Source: Arion vulgaris
Lineage: Eukaryota > Mollusca > Gastropoda > Stylommatophora > Arionidae
Reading direction: 5' to 3'
Length of the DNA stretch: 64,000 nucleotides
Assembly: GCA_020796225.1 (NCBI GenBank)
Contig: CM036758.1
Location: forward strand, 29,523,099 to 29,587,098
The notes below the pieces were generated by a model. That model was not told the DNA's origin and searched no databases. It saw only the letters and a list, made by a program, of their open reading frames with translations. Each line of letters starts with the position of its first letter. Position 1 is the stretch's first letter. This document shows, piece by piece, positions 44,113 through 55,227 of this stretch. A program made the position numbers and the translations under genes.

Positions 44113-44198
44113 AATCAATCATTCAGTCAACCAATCAATCAACCAATCATTCAGTCAACCAATCAATCAATCAATCATTCAGTCAACCAGTTCTCCAT
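44113..44198. repeat. Repeat of ATCAATCA / TTCAGTCAACCA motifs
   Basis: CATTCAGTCAACCAATCAAT recurs three times directly after SINE-2; it may be the expanded tail of the SINE. Confidence 0.85.
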
Positions 44199-44204
44199 CC
44201 TCTC

Positions 44205-44565
44205 TCTTCTTCTTCTTCACTTTTCAACTCCCAGCGGAGCACAGGTCTTCAACAAACTTCTTCCAGCTCTTCCTCTCTCCTGCCATCCCTTCCAATTCTT
44301 TCCATGTTTTACCTATCCTTTTAATTCAGCCTCCAGCTCTCTTCTCCAGGTCCTCTAGCCCTTCCCTACTCCTCTTTCCTGCGGGTTCCAAAACAGTGCC
44401 TGTGTTGCAAATCTTCCTGTCTGTCTTCTCAATGTATGTCCTATCCATCACCAGCGTCTCTTCCTGAGCTCTGTCACCACTTGTACCTTCTTTGTTCTTT
44501 CTCTGAGTTCCTCGTTTGTAATCTTATCATACCATCTTAGTCCCTCTGTTCTACGTAAACATCCA
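44205..44565 (-). mobile_element. LINE-C fragment: ORF2 C-terminus
   Basis: The minus strand carries the same block as 32551-32887: [15 protein letters not shown], then [16 protein letters not shown] and APLGVEK-type codons, with frameshifts. Nucleotide identity to 32551-32887 is visibly high over most of its length. Confidence 0.8.
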
Positions 44566-44742
44566 TTTACATCCTTTCTCTCTACTTCATCTTTGTATGT
44601 TAACAATTATGCTGTAACATGGTTGGTGATAGCTTCAGTTATAGTTGTTAAGCGAAGTATTATTGGGGCGGTTTGAGGAGAGTCGATTTGCTAATGTTCC
44701 TTTTCAGAATTCCTACTATTTGGAAAACATTCCGTTCCTTAA

Positions 44743-45261
44743 GGGGGACTCTGGTCTGGAAATATTTTCCGTTGTTTTCATATTAATGTAGAATTTATAT
44801 AACAGTTTAGAGAGATTATGACTTAGAAGAATAGAAAATGGTTACTTTACAAAAAAATGTCAAAGTGTTGCCATGAAAACAATACAACATGGCCGCCAAA
44901 CACAAAATTTCAAATCCCTAAGATTCTGAATCTAATGAATTATGTTTTCACTCAAAGTTGAGCAACTGTAATATCTTAAATATTACACAAGCTTTTTCGG
45001 ATATATTAAAATTACATTTTTAATAACTTTTATGGCAAACACACCCCCAAAAAGCTTTTTTGTCCTAATTGTGGGGGTGTTTTTACCCAAAAAATTTATT
45101 TAAAATGAATTTTTTTATTGTTTTCATTGCAACGCTTTGACATTTTTTTGTAAATAACTCTACTCTTTCAAGTCATAATCTTTCAAAATGTTTATACAAA
45201 TTTTACATTAATATGAAAACAAGGAAAATAGTTTCTGGATCCCCATACTATCAAATCCCCC
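44743..45261. mobile_element. Fold-back MITE with about 150-bp inverted repeats and TTAA duplication
   Basis: GGGGGACTC..TGG..A.TATTTTCC opens the left arm and its complement closes the right arm. The arms match for about 150 bp (for example TTACAAAAAAATGTCAAAG left against CTTTGACATTTTTTTGTAA right). TTAA at 44739-44742 and 45262-45265 flanks the element. TTAA targets are used by piggyBac and Kolobok transposases; no transposase is encoded. A smaller inverted repeat (ACACCCCCA..TGGGGGTGT) sits in the loop at 45043-45072. Confidence 0.88.
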
Positions 45262-45265
45262 TTAA

Positions 45266-46075
45266 TCTCTTTCTTTCATTGTTTGACTTATAATCCCTCT
45301 TTCTTAATCTCTTCTCTTTCATTGTTTGACTTATAATCCCCCCTTAATCTCTTCTCTTTCATTGTTTGACTTATAATCCCCCCTTAATCTCTTCCCTTTC
45401 ATTGTTTGACTTATAATCCCCTCTTAATTTCTTCTTTCTTTCATTGTTTGACTTATAATCCCCTTAATCTTTTCTCTTTCATTGTTTGACTTATAATCCC
45501 CCCTTAATCTTTTCTCTTTCATTGTTTGACTTATAATCCCTCTCTAATTTTTCTCTCTTTCATTGTTTGACTTATAATCCCAACCTTAATTCTCTTTCTC
45601 TTTCATTGTTTGACTTATAATCCCCCTTAATCTCTTCTCTTTCATTGTTTGACTTATAATCCCACCCTTATTCTCTTTTTCTTTCATTGTTTGACCCTTT
45701 TACTAATCCCCCTTAATCTCTTCTCTTTCATTGTTCTAACTTTATAACTCTCTCTATTGTTCTAATCTCTTTCATTGTTTCAACTTTTTATTTTCATCCC
45801 CCTTAATCTTTCTCTTCATTGTTTGACTTATAATCCCCTCCTTATTTCTTTTCTCTTTCATTGTTTCCCCTTAATCTCTTTCTCTTTCATTGTTTGACTT
45901 ATAATCCCCCTTAATCTTTTCTCTTTCTCCATTGTTTGACCTTAAACTCCCTCTTTAATCTTTTTCTCTTTCATTGTTTTTGACTTATAATCTCTCTTTC
46001 CTTAATCTCTTCTCTTTCATTGTTTGACTTATAATCCCCCCTTAATCTCTTCTCTTTCATTGTTTGACTTATACT
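45266..46075. repeat. 40-bp satellite array, about 20 copies
   Basis: The unit is TTAATCTCTTCTCTTTCATT then GTTTGACTTATAATCCCCCC. It starts exactly at the right TTAA of the MITE, and each unit repeats the MITE end AATCCCCC-TTAA. The middle (45540-45990) is irregular, with many indels. Confidence 0.92.
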
Positions 46076-46094
46076 ATTTTATTCTATAATACCA

Positions 46095-46450
46095 TCTCTG
46101 AGTTAGTAGACAATTAAGATGTGCTGGATATGTGAGAAGGATGGAAAATTGTCGCATATCAAAACAAATGTTGTTATGTGAACTTTCGGAGGGAAGAGGC
46201 ACCTAGGCAGTCCACTGCTCTAATGATCAGAAAGATGTCTGCAAAGCCTCATAAGAACTTTGCTGTAGGTCCCAGCATATGGGTAAAATCTAGCTTATAA
46301 CAGAATTGTGTGGATAGCGACATTGCGCAAGGGCGCAGAGCCTTAAGACTTATGTATGAGCTGAAAGACAAGAGATAAAAGCGAAAACTCAGAAGGTTGC
46401 CACAGTAAAACATGTGCAAATTGACCGTCTGTAAAGACGAAAAGGGTCAT
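46095..46450 (+). mobile_element. LINE-J fragment: ORF2 C-terminal region
   Basis: The plus strand reads RQLRCAGYVRRMENCRISKQ and MLLCELSEGRG, the (R)W(A/V)GHV.RM..RIPKQLLYGEL..G block of an invertebrate LINE group. Later parts degrade into stops. It is related to 6255-6635, which continues further toward the C-terminus. Confidence 0.72.
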
Positions 46451-47159
46451 ATACCGTCATTCTATCACCCACTCGTTCTCTCATTCCCTACAGAGTATCG
46501 CTTTACGTCATCCATAATTTTGTCACATCCCCAATTCCTCTCATCGTCATATTTACACATCTTCAAGTCTCATCCCCCTAGCCATTAATCATCACATCTC
46601 CTTATCCCCAACGTCTTCTAACTTCATCACATATTCCCACTCACTCATACAAACAAATTAAATCACTTACAATTTCACAAGTGAATCATACCTCCCATCA
46701 ACGATAGCTCTGCACAGTTGCAATATATTTTTCCTTGTGTGTACATTTCAATCAAATGAAAGACAAAAAATCAAATCAAGCAAACAGATCAACAGTTATA
46801 AAAACTCGAAGGAACTTTAAATATGCATTGCTTTTGCAGCAACAAACAACATTTAAACAAGACTAGAGAAAGATAAATATTGAAGAAATTACATTCAGAA
46901 CGTGGAATCCAACAGAAATGAAATCTCTTCAACAAGGCGTAGGCCAGTGTCATGTTTTATTTTTGTATCCACGTCAACAATAGAATCAGAACTTTGTTAT
47001 GTTTTCATCGTGAAAATATAGTCAACACTAAATTGTGATTCTGTGACATGAATTAGATTATTCTAATATTCTAATGATCTGGAATATTAGAAATAGATAA
47101 GGGCATAATTAGATGTGACTAGGGAATATTAGAAATATATAAGGGCATAATTAGATGTG
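46451..47159. other. Unassigned sequence with a 50-bp duplication
   Basis: AATATTAGAAATA(G/T)ATAAGG then GCATAATTAGATGTG occurs twice (47080-47165). Otherwise no feature. Confidence 0.5.
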
Positions 47160-47860
47160 GCTAGGCAGCAGTCATGTTCAAACCATCAGTTATATCCTGA
47201 ATCCATCTTCTCCGTGGTCTTCCTCTTCTTCTCTTTGCCGGTATGCCTCCTTCCATGATGGTCTTCTCCAGCCCTTCATGTCTTTTTATATGTCCAAAAT
47301 ATCTCAATTTTCTCTTCTTTATTTGTAGCATCAGCCAGTTTTCTTTGATTTTAAGTTCTTTCTGGATAGATCTATTTGTTCTCTTCTCTGTCCAAGATAT
47401 ACGAAGGACTCTTCTGTAACACTTATATTCAAAAATATGTTTCCACTGCTTTATTAAATGTCCATGCTTCACACCCATACGTTGACACTGGGAATATGCA
47501 TGCTCTTAGTATTCTAAACTTTGTTTTCTTATCAGTTCCGTTTCATACTGTTTTTAGTTGGTTAATTTTTTGTAAAGCCATGTTTGTTCTTCTTTTAATT
47601 TCCTTCATCCCATTTACATCTGTTGTTAGCAGTGAACCAAGATATTCAAAGCTGCTCACATTTTTTCTTTCTCTCCATTGATAAAAATATCATTTGTCAT
47701 GTTTGTTTTATCTGTTGTCATTATTTTTGTTTTTGCCACATTGAGATATAGATTTTGTTTTTCGCTTTTATCTTTCACTTCTCCTAATAATTTCTCAATC
47801 CCTTTGTGTGATGTTTACAGTAACACTGTATCGTCAGCGTATCGTATTTATATAATATGG
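47160..47860 (-). mobile_element. LINE-B fragment: YADD motif through C-terminus
   Basis: The minus strand begins with IRYADDTVLL (about 47822-47852), the RT catalytic motif, then in shifting frames LGEVKDKSEKQNLYLNVAKT, FEYLGSLLTTDVNGMKEI and TFNKA. The 105-residue frame 47161-47478 has YRRVLRISWTEKRTNRSI, LRYFGHIKRHEGLEKTIM and GRPRRRWIQDITDG. It is the longest LINE-B copy. Multiple frameshifts; inactive. Confidence 0.85.
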
Positions 47861-48244
47861 TTTTATAATATTAATTAAACATAGAACAATATATATTTGT
47901 GTAACTAGAACATTTATAACAATAATGTTATTTTTGTGATTAGTTAGTTTGTTTGTTTGTTTGCTTGTTCCTTTCGTGACAAAGGCGGCACATAGGGCAG
48001 AGATTTTAGAGCTTCATGTAATGCGGTTCGTTGATAGCAGTTGGAGATCTTGTATGGTTTTACATCCCAATAGTTTACTTTCTTGTAGGATTGTTCTTCG
48101 TAGAGTGGTCTTAGGGCTTTCACGTTTTCTTTCACCAACTGGTGACCACATAAGGATTGTTGATTTAGTCTCTTGTCGTCTAATCTAAGAACATCATCTA
48201 AATTTTGTGATTGACAAGTGGCAAATAATTTATTAAACAATGAA
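47861..48244. other. Unassigned; 104-residue minus frame
   Basis: A minus-strand frame 47944-48258 (MSVLHSLFNKLFATCQSQNL and onward, ending EQANKQTN) has no recognised motif. The last residues come from a (TTTG)n run. It could be part of an unrecognised repeat rather than a gene. Confidence 0.3.
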
Positions 48245-48495
48245 TGTAGTACGCTCATATTTATGTGATAGGGTGAGTCTCAGACACTGGAACGAGTGCG
48301 AGAATTAGGAGTAAAGTATGAACATGCCAAACAGTGTCGTCTTCGTGGTAGAGAGGGAAGGTGTACTAATCAAATTCTCATGGGTACAGTGAGAAAGTGG
48401 ACTTTGGGATGGCTGCTGCAGCGGAGGACAGAGCACGCTTGGGAATGCCCAGTGTACCATGACGTCGATCGCATAACATAACATAACATAATTTA
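48245..48495 (+). mobile_element. LINE-H 3' end with (ACATA)n tail
   Basis: The frame 48296-48481 reads MRELGVKYEHAKQCRLRGRE, GTVRKWTLGWLLQRRTEHAW and CPVYHDVDRIT, then GCATAACATAACATAACATA. Best preserved end of this family in the window. Confidence 0.78.
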
Positions 48496-48609
48496 TAAAA
48501 CAAAAGCAATGTGCCCCAAAAAGACTGAGAAATGTTCCTAATCTGGAACTTAGTCAGAAAAGTTACACATCTCTTTGGCGTAGATCCAAATATATGGTGA
48601 AAGATGATA

Positions 48610-48725
48610 GTAAAATAGCAATCCTAGGACAAGCTACCCTAGTCAATAAAATGCAGGCACTAAATCGGATGTGCTGACCTAGTCACCATAGGCGCATAAT
48701 TTGGCACAACGTGAATTCGCTCTTG
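48610..48725 (-). repeat. Interspersed element X, copy 6 (degraded)
   Basis: CAAGCTACCCTAGTCAATAA, AATCGGATGTGCTGACCTA, GGCGCATAATTTGGCACAAC and AATTCGCTCTTG are visible. The CATGTCGTAAGAGG block is lost. A detached (GAA)n tract at 48839-48860 may belong to it. Confidence 0.65.
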
Positions 48726-48913
48726 TCAAATATCAATATTTATATTTGAGTGTTATATATTCAACTTTCAAAGCTAATCAGTGTCAAGTATCTCGTATAT
48801 CACAATAAGAATACAAATCTGGCCTCGAAGAATGAACGCGAAGAAGAAAAAGAAGAAGAAAGCAAATACAGACATAAACCTGGATGAACAATCAGATCTG
48901 TAATATCTTGACT

Positions 48914-49018
48914 TTGTTGACTACACGCACAAGTACAACATTGTTGACTACACGCACAAGTACAACATTCTTGACTACACGCACAAGTACAACATTGTGA
49001 CTACAGCACGTACAACAT
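48914..49018. repeat. 27-bp repeat, about 4 copies
   Basis: TTGACTACACGCACAAGTAC then AACATTG repeats; the last unit is shortened. Confidence 0.93.
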
Positions 49019-49725
49019 CATAGTACAACATTGTTGGACATCAGGATATGATACAAAAGTACAACATTGTTGGACATCAGATATAATGGACTGATAGTCA
49101 AAAGTACAACATTGTTGGACATCAAGATATGATACAAAAGTACAACATTGTTGGACATCAAGATATGATACAAAAGTGCAACATTGTTATACATCAAGAT
49201 ATGATACCAGTACAACATAGTTGGACATCAAGATATGATATACAAGTGCAACATATGTTGGACATCAAGATATGATACACAAGTACAACATTGTTGGACA
49301 TCAAGATATGATACAAAAGTGCAACATTGTTGGACATCAAGATATGATAACAAGTGCAACATTGTTGGACATCAAGATATGATACAAAAGTACAACATAG
49401 TTGAACATCAAGATATGATACAAAGGTGCAACATAGTTGGACATCAAGATATGATATACCAGTACAACATAGTTGGACATCAAGATATGATACAAAAGTG
49501 CAACATAGTTGAACTTCAAGATATGATACAAAAGTGCAACATAGTTGAACTTCAAGATATGATACAAAAGTGCAACATAGTTGAACTTCAAGATATGATA
49601 CAAAAGTGCAACATAGTTGAACATCAAGATATGATACTAAAGTCAACATAGTTGAACTCAAAGATATGAACATGAATCAAGATGCAACATGTGACACTCA
49701 AGATATGATACAAAAAAACATTAAC
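49019..49725. repeat. 36-bp minisatellite, about 19 copies
   Basis: ACAACATTGTTGGACATCAA then GATATGATACAAAAGT. The 36-bp unit is a multiple of three and both strands stay open (138 and 159 residues), without coding meaning. Left units carry the near-palindrome CAACATTGTTG; right units have ATAGTTGAACTTC. Confidence 0.95.
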
Positions 49726-49860
49726 TAAATTAAACGTAAACGGAGAAGATATTACATATCTAGGAAATTACATTGACAACAGAGACAGTAAATAAGAAAA
49801 ATGGCAATCACATATCATAAACATAAACGAGACGAAAAAAATCCTTCATTTCATCAGACG
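49726..49860 (+). mobile_element. Possible LINE RT fragment
   Basis: A plus frame reads KLNVNGEDITYLGNYIDNRD then a stop. This resembles the (V)NG..I..V..F.YLGS.I post-catalytic block of LINE reverse transcriptases. Too short to assign to a family. Confidence 0.45.
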
Positions 49861-50470
49861 AACGTAATTAATGTATTGTAATTATCGTTGGGAGATTTCA
49901 CCGAGCCAGAGATAAGAGTGTTGTGAACTGAGAGACAACAACATAAAAATATCAGCAATTTGGTTTTTGTTTTTATTTTAATTACATGATCTGTCTTTGC
50001 TTATGTTAAAATGTAATCTACCTGTTCTTAATATATCGTCTGCACCGAATGAGCAGACGATTTATTAAGCTTTACCACGGCCCTGTAGCTAAGATAATTA
50101 GGAGCTGAATGCTTCGAAGATTTGAAGCCTAGTTATCGAACGAAACGAATATAAAAATGAGAATTATTAATATCACGATACAATATTACAAGACAATGCT
50201 TTCTGAAGAAGAAAAAAGTTATATCTACAACAATTGGCAGTTACATGTTGTTTTGTTTTAACAAGTCAATAAAATATGATTAAATAAAATACTATATCTT
50301 CAAATTGAAAACAGTGGTCTTAAAACTTCAGTCCCAGCTTTACACAGAAGATATAATAATTAACAACAAACGAACACATTTAGATGTGTTTAGAAACATC
50401 TAAATAGAAAAAAGAAATTGTATACAATAATAAAAGTTCATCACATATCTTGACCTCATCTGTAAAATAG
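49861..50470. other. Unassigned sequence
   Basis: AT-rich, with no readable domain or repeat. Confidence 0.35.
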
Positions 50471-50474
50471 CTAA

Positions 50475-51210
50475 CACCAGCGAAGGAAACAACCTCGGAG
50501 AACTCTTAAATGAATTTCTTTTGCAGGTGATGACACAATCATATCAACAACAGAAGAACAGCTACAGCAACACATTAACAGACTCCAGTTAGCATGTAAC
50601 GAATACAACATGAGAATAAACATCGACAAAACAGAAGTAATGACATTCGGCAGAGAGGAAAGCACTCCCAATATCTGCATCGAAAATCGCCCATTAAAAC
50701 AAGTAAAAAACTTAACATACCTGGAGAGCATTTTTTCAGCAAACGGAAGAATAACTAATGAAATTCAACACAAATGCAACAACGCAAATCAAATGATAGA
50801 ATAAATGGCGCCAATTTTAAAATGCAAACATGTCACCATGAACATAAAAGAGCAATATTCAACACAATCTTTCCCCCACATTATACTACCAGTATCAAAC
50901 CTGGTCACTGACAACAAATGTTAGAAGAAAACTAGTCACAACAGAGATGAAGTGTCTACGCATAATGTTGGGGGTAACAAGAAGAGACCGGTTGAGAAAT
51001 GAAGACATCAGGAAAAAAGTGGGTACAACATCACTTCTAGACTTCATCAAGAAACAAAAAATTGACTGGTTCGGCCACGTAAGCAGATTACCAACAGACA
51101 GTGCACCTTAAAGAGCAATGCTGCTCCGATACAATGGGAACAAAGCAAAAGACCGGACACGCAAAAGGTATACCTCTGAGATAACAGAGGCGGCGAAAGA
51201 GACTATCTAC
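50475..51210 (+). mobile_element. LINE-A fragment: RT end and C-terminal region
   Basis: Plus frames read GDDTIISTTEEQLQQHINRL and the 64-residue frame 50610-50804 (MRINIDKTEVMTFGREESTP, LKQVKNLTYLESIFSANGRI). After shifts come EMKCLRIMLGVTRRDRLRNE, KKQKIDWFGHVSRLPTDS and SEITEAAKET. This complements the minus copy at 3700. The catalytic (F/Y)ADD is altered to GDD in this copy. Confidence 0.82.
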
Positions 51211-51330
51211 GAAGCGCACACAAGGGCCCGTTTTAGAAATCTCTTCTTGACCTGACACTGTGATGAGGCAAATAGTTTTAGAAATCTCTTCTTGACCTGA
51301 CACTGTGATGAGGCAAACAGTATTGAAGAA
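51211..51330. repeat. About 60-bp direct duplication after LINE-A
   Basis: TTTTAGAAATCTCTTCTTGA then CCTGACACTGTGATGAGGCA occurs twice in tandem. Confidence 0.9.
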
Positions 51331-51959
51331 AAGAAATAAAAGAAAGAAATACAAGTACAAAAACAAAAATATCCTCTCATAAAATGGAAAATCTACTAAC
51401 AAACAAGAACCTGATAATGAAAGTGAGAAGTAAACGTTTAACATTGTTATATGGACAACTTTATTCTTGAGATTTAGAGACAATAAACATAAGAGAAGGG
51501 AAAAAAAATAAAAGCAACAATAATGTGATATTTGAGAAAACTACTGACCTGAAGTATGCACTCATAAAATAACAATATAATCAGATGATTAAAGTTAACT
51601 GAAGCCAAATGAAAACAAGTAAATTAAACTAGTTATGTAGTAAGAAAATATAGTATTGTTAATAGTAAGAGAACTGGAAACAATAAATGGCAAAAGAAAA
51701 TATGGTATTGTAAACTTTATGATAACTGGAAAGAATAACTGGCAAAAGAAACTGAAAGATGAAGATGTAGGTGATCGATTTGTCAATATGGCGATGAAAG
51801 CGGGAAGTACATAACCAATAAAGGGACATTTATGTGTTGCATCAATGTCATTTAGTATGACAAAAATGATGAAATACATATGGTTAGTCTCGATAGATAA
51901 TAGACGTAGAACACATGGAAAATTGGGTGAGACAGAATTTAATTGACTTCTTCTTGAGC
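51331..51959. other. Unassigned A-rich sequence with a diverged duplication
   Basis: AAGAAAATAT(A/G)GTATTGT.AA and AACTGGAAA.AATAA.TGGCA recur about 60 bp apart at 51645-51750. No coding motif. Confidence 0.4.
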
Positions 51960-52615
51960 ATTTTAGACAAATTGACATGACGGTTCGCTGTTGCTATTGC
52001 TGTACCTTCCCTCTCTATAAGTCACTGCTTCCGCTGCTGATAAGTTCAAAGAGACGTTCTACTTCTAGTATGAGGATGGAGGTTGAGGCCGTTACTGCTA
52101 CCCTCCATTGGATCTCTGGGACTTCATTTACTGGGGCAGTTGTTGTATCTGACTCTCAGTCGATGCTTCAAAGATCCAGAATAGCAGGTTTCGGTATGAG
52201 TGGATCTCGTCTATAGAAGTTTCTAACATCCAGAGGCTTACGTGGATATACTGTCCTGGGCATGCGGGTGTTTACGGTAATGAGAGAGCGGACAGGCTTG
52301 CATCAACTGTATCGATTGTTGGGGATTGTTGAAGATGGATAAAGGGGATATTCTTCGGTCTCTTCGCGACTATCTGTTGGATGAGGACACTAAAATCGAT
52401 GTTGAATCGATCAAGCGATTTAGGCAGTTTGGAGTTACCCGTTGAACAAGTCGAACTGGACGCCTGAGAGGCAGAGTGAGAGGTGTGTTTAATCAGCGAG
52501 CCACGGGAACCATCAGTATGCATACTCTTCGATATGTGTTTGGGGAGACTGAGTACCTATGGGTCTGTATGGAGGGCAATGAAGTCAGTTTAGTAACCAA
52601 TAACCAATAACCAAT
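51960..52615 (+). mobile_element. LINE-G fragment: RNase H domain, C-terminus and (CCAATAA)n tail
   Basis: The frame 51977-52216 holds MRMEVEAVTATLHWISGTSF and VVSDSQSMLQ, the RNase H region with its E and D residues. After a shift the plus strand reads RLTWIYCPGHAGVYGNERAD, the diagnostic RNase H C-terminal motif. Further on come GRLRGRVRGVFNQRATGTIS and ETEYLWVCMEGNEVS, then AACCAATAACCAATAACCAA at the end. LINEs that keep RNase H belong mainly to I, R1, Jockey-like and related clades. Frameshifted; no RT remains. Confidence 0.85.
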
Positions 52616-52667
52616 CAAAGAGACAACAAAAGCTATACAGCTTGGCGACAGCGGTACTATTGGGGCT

Positions 52668-52852
52668 GCCAAGATATCACTGGTTACTCTATCACTGGTT
52701 ACTCTATCACTGGTTACTCTATCACTGGTTACTCTATCACTGGTTACTCTATCACTGTTTACTCTATCACTGGTTACTCTATCACTGGTTACTCTATCAC
52801 TGGTTACTCTATCACTGGTTACTCTATCACTGGTTACTCTATCACTGGTTAC
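52668..52852. repeat. 15-bp minisatellite, about 12 copies
   Basis: TATCACTGGTTACTC repeats exactly, with one T-for-G change near 52757. Confidence 0.97.
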
Positions 52853-52871
52853 AATAAAATGTTACCTTAAT

Positions 52872-53117
52872 CTTCTGTTTGAACGCTCATATCGACCACT
52901 TGTTACCACTTTGGTTGATTGATCAACCTAGAACTTATACGTTGGTTACTCTACATAGGCCACCATCCATTCACTGGTTCTCTTATCACTGGTTACCTAT
53001 CAGTTACTCTCGGGCTTTATGCAGGCTCCCTACCTTAGTCCCCTCATACGACATGTCTTGTGGTCGCAGTGTTACTATTCTTTACTCCCTTGAGGGCCCT
53101 ATCAACACACGGGCGAC
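52872..53117 (+). repeat. Interspersed element X, copy 7
   Basis: TTCTGTTTGAACGCTCATAT, CGACCACTTGTTACCAC, then a diverged middle, CTACCTTAGTCCCCTCATAC and GACATGTCTTGTGGTCGCAG, ending ACACACGGGCG. The middle contains extra ACTGGTTCTCTTATCACTGG sequence resembling the neighbouring 15-bp array, so the array may have intruded. Confidence 0.7.
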
Positions 53118-53457
53118 CACCTAAGTGAATTCTGCTTTAAATTGCATCTGACAATCTGTTACGAAACTATTTTTCAAGAATGAGTATAGTCTCAATGTAG
53201 AAGAAATTTGAGATCAGAGTTATTCCTTCTCCTGCATGATATGCTTTACAAAGCTAGCGCGCCGAGTCACTTTCAACTTCCTGAATGAAGACTGTCAACA
53301 CACAATATCGGTCCTGGTATACACGGATAAGTAAGAAAAAAAAACGTGTTAAAGAATATAGGAGCAGTGTGTTCATAAAATGTTTAAACAACATGAGGAA
53401 TACAATGAGAATATTAGTAAGGAAATTGTATGATAACAATGATGCATAAATATAGAC
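53118..53457. other. Unassigned sequence
   Basis: No motif or repeat recognised before the 30-bp array. Confidence 0.35.
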
Positions 53458-54003
53458 GATCAATGTGATAGTTGAGAAACATGTGAACCTCAATGTGATA
53501 GTTGAGAGACATGTGAACATCAATGTGATAGTTGAGAGACATGTGAACATCAATGTGATACTTGAGAGACATGTGAACATCAATGTGATAGTTGAGAGAC
53601 ATGTGAACATCAATGTGATACTTGAGAGACATGTGAACATCAATGTGATAGTTGAGAGACATGTGAACATCAATGTGATAGTTGAGAGACATTTGAACAT
53701 CAATGTGATAGTTGAGAGACATGTGAACATCAATGTGATAGTTGAGAGACATTTGAACATCAATGTGATAGTTGAGAGACATGTGAACATCAATGTGATA
53801 GTTGAGAGACATGTGAACATCAATGTGATAGTTGAGAGACATGTGAACATCAATGTGATAGTTGAGAGACATGTGAACATCAATGTGATAGTTGAGAGAC
53901 ATGTGAACATCAATGTGATAGTTGAGAAACATGTGAACATCAATGTGATAGTTGAGAGACATGTGAACATCAATGTGATAGTTGAGAGACATGTGAACAT
54001 CAA
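53458..54003. repeat. 30-bp minisatellite, about 18 copies
   Basis: ATCAATGTGATAGTTGAGAG then ACATGTGAAC, perfectly periodic. Variant positions (GATAC for GATAG, ATTTG for ATGTG, GAAAC for GAGAC) alternate in a pattern suggesting 60-bp duplications. The unit is a multiple of three, so both strands stay open (204 and 249 residues), an artefact. Confidence 0.97.
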
Positions 54004-54109
54004 TATCGGTTCACATCAAGTAGTAGTATTCTTGGCTGATGTGAGATTATCATTTCAAACACTTCAGTACAGAACATGACCAGGTCTACAAGCTCGACTA
54101 ACTCTAAAC

Positions 54110-54570
54110 CAGCCTTTCCCAAAGTGGGCGTAGCCCCGGCCCCACCTCTCCTCCTCCCCACCCCCAGTGGGAGCTGAAGCGTTCTAGGGGTGATAGTGGG
54201 TCAGAAGAATTTGAAGAGGGGATGTTCATGCGATTAGGGTCGGTGGTCCTAAAGAAGAAATTAATAATAAATATTTTAAAATAAATTATTTTCGTGATTT
54301 TGCGATTGAATAATCATTTAAAATTGGAATTCTGCATTAAAATTCATCTTATGTCCGTCTTACACGATCCATTTTTTCATCAATTTTCTATTTCATGTAT
54401 ATGATCATTTGAAAATTAATCATGTATGACAGAAATATATATCAATTTTCTATGTAAAAGAGAAAATAGAGCATGTATATACGTATGTGTGGGAGGGCGC
54501 TGGCAAACTGTTGTAATGTGGAAGGGGGTCGTTACAACTTATTTACAAGTGGGTGGGGTGTGAATCATGT
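54110..54570 (+). mobile_element. hAT-like non-autonomous element (one clear end)
   Basis: The left end CAGCCTTTCCCAAAGTGGGC matches the CAG.G.TTCCCAAA type of hAT terminus. AGAAGAAATTAATAATAAAT and GATTTTGCGATTGAATAAT align with the reversed element at 16470-16835, as does GGAGGGCGCTGGCAA. I could not locate a matching right terminus or 8-bp duplication. Confidence 0.55.
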
Positions 54571-54806
54571 CAAAGCTGTCCGGTTGTAGCAAAAGGTGTC
54601 TGGATCTATGTTTAAACCTGCAGACTGTCTACTGAGTTGTCAGCAAAGAAGACTGTCTGACTGATGGTATACCAAAGAAGATGTCGACAGAGAAACCAAG
54701 ACTGTCTGAAGAGTATCAGTAGTACCAGAGAAATTTGATTTCTGAACAATGACTGATATAAACAAACAGATAATCACAAATACTAATATGTAACGAGTAT
54801 CAATAT

Positions 54807-55172
54807 GTGAGTAGCTTAGAAAATATTTGTATTTCTGAAAATACGAAAAATGTCAGAATCGACTACACAGTTCCTTGTATGCAAATTCCAGAATATAAAT
54901 TCAATCGTCTGGACAGCAGACTTCAGATAACATACTTTAATACTGTCCCAAATGTGATATACTCAGGCAAACACGCTGACCTAATAAACCAACACGAAAT
55001 AAAACTACATGGTAATCTATTTAAGCTACCAAAAAACAGTGGCGTTATAATTGTTTACAACATTGAATATACATACAACATTTCAAATGAACGAAATAAA
55101 GATAGAAGACACCGTAGACTAACTTTCTCTGATACTCATAACCAGTGTCTCCTCGAGAAGCTCAGGAGTTGA
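54807..55172 (+). other. 121-residue open frame, unrecognised
   Basis: An ATG-started frame with no internal repeats and mixed composition (MSSLENICISENTKNVRIDY and onward, ending LLEKLRS). No domain recognised, no promoter or splice context evident. It could be a spurious ORF, an exon fragment or part of an unknown element. It is the only long non-repeat, non-LINE frame in the window. Confidence 0.25.
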
Positions 55173-55227
55173 ACTCTGCTGTCATATATTACTTTAGATG
55201 CCCGTTGTGGTAGTGCTTATTATAATC

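Noticed and set aside
51977..52216. Host RNase H-like gene
   Set aside because: The motifs continue out of frame into a LINE C-terminus with a (CCAATAA)n tail, so it is a LINE remnant.
53254..54079. Overlapping long frames on both strands (249 and 204 residues)
   Set aside because: The 30-bp unit is stop-free on both strands, which mirror each other; a gene would not be expected to do that.
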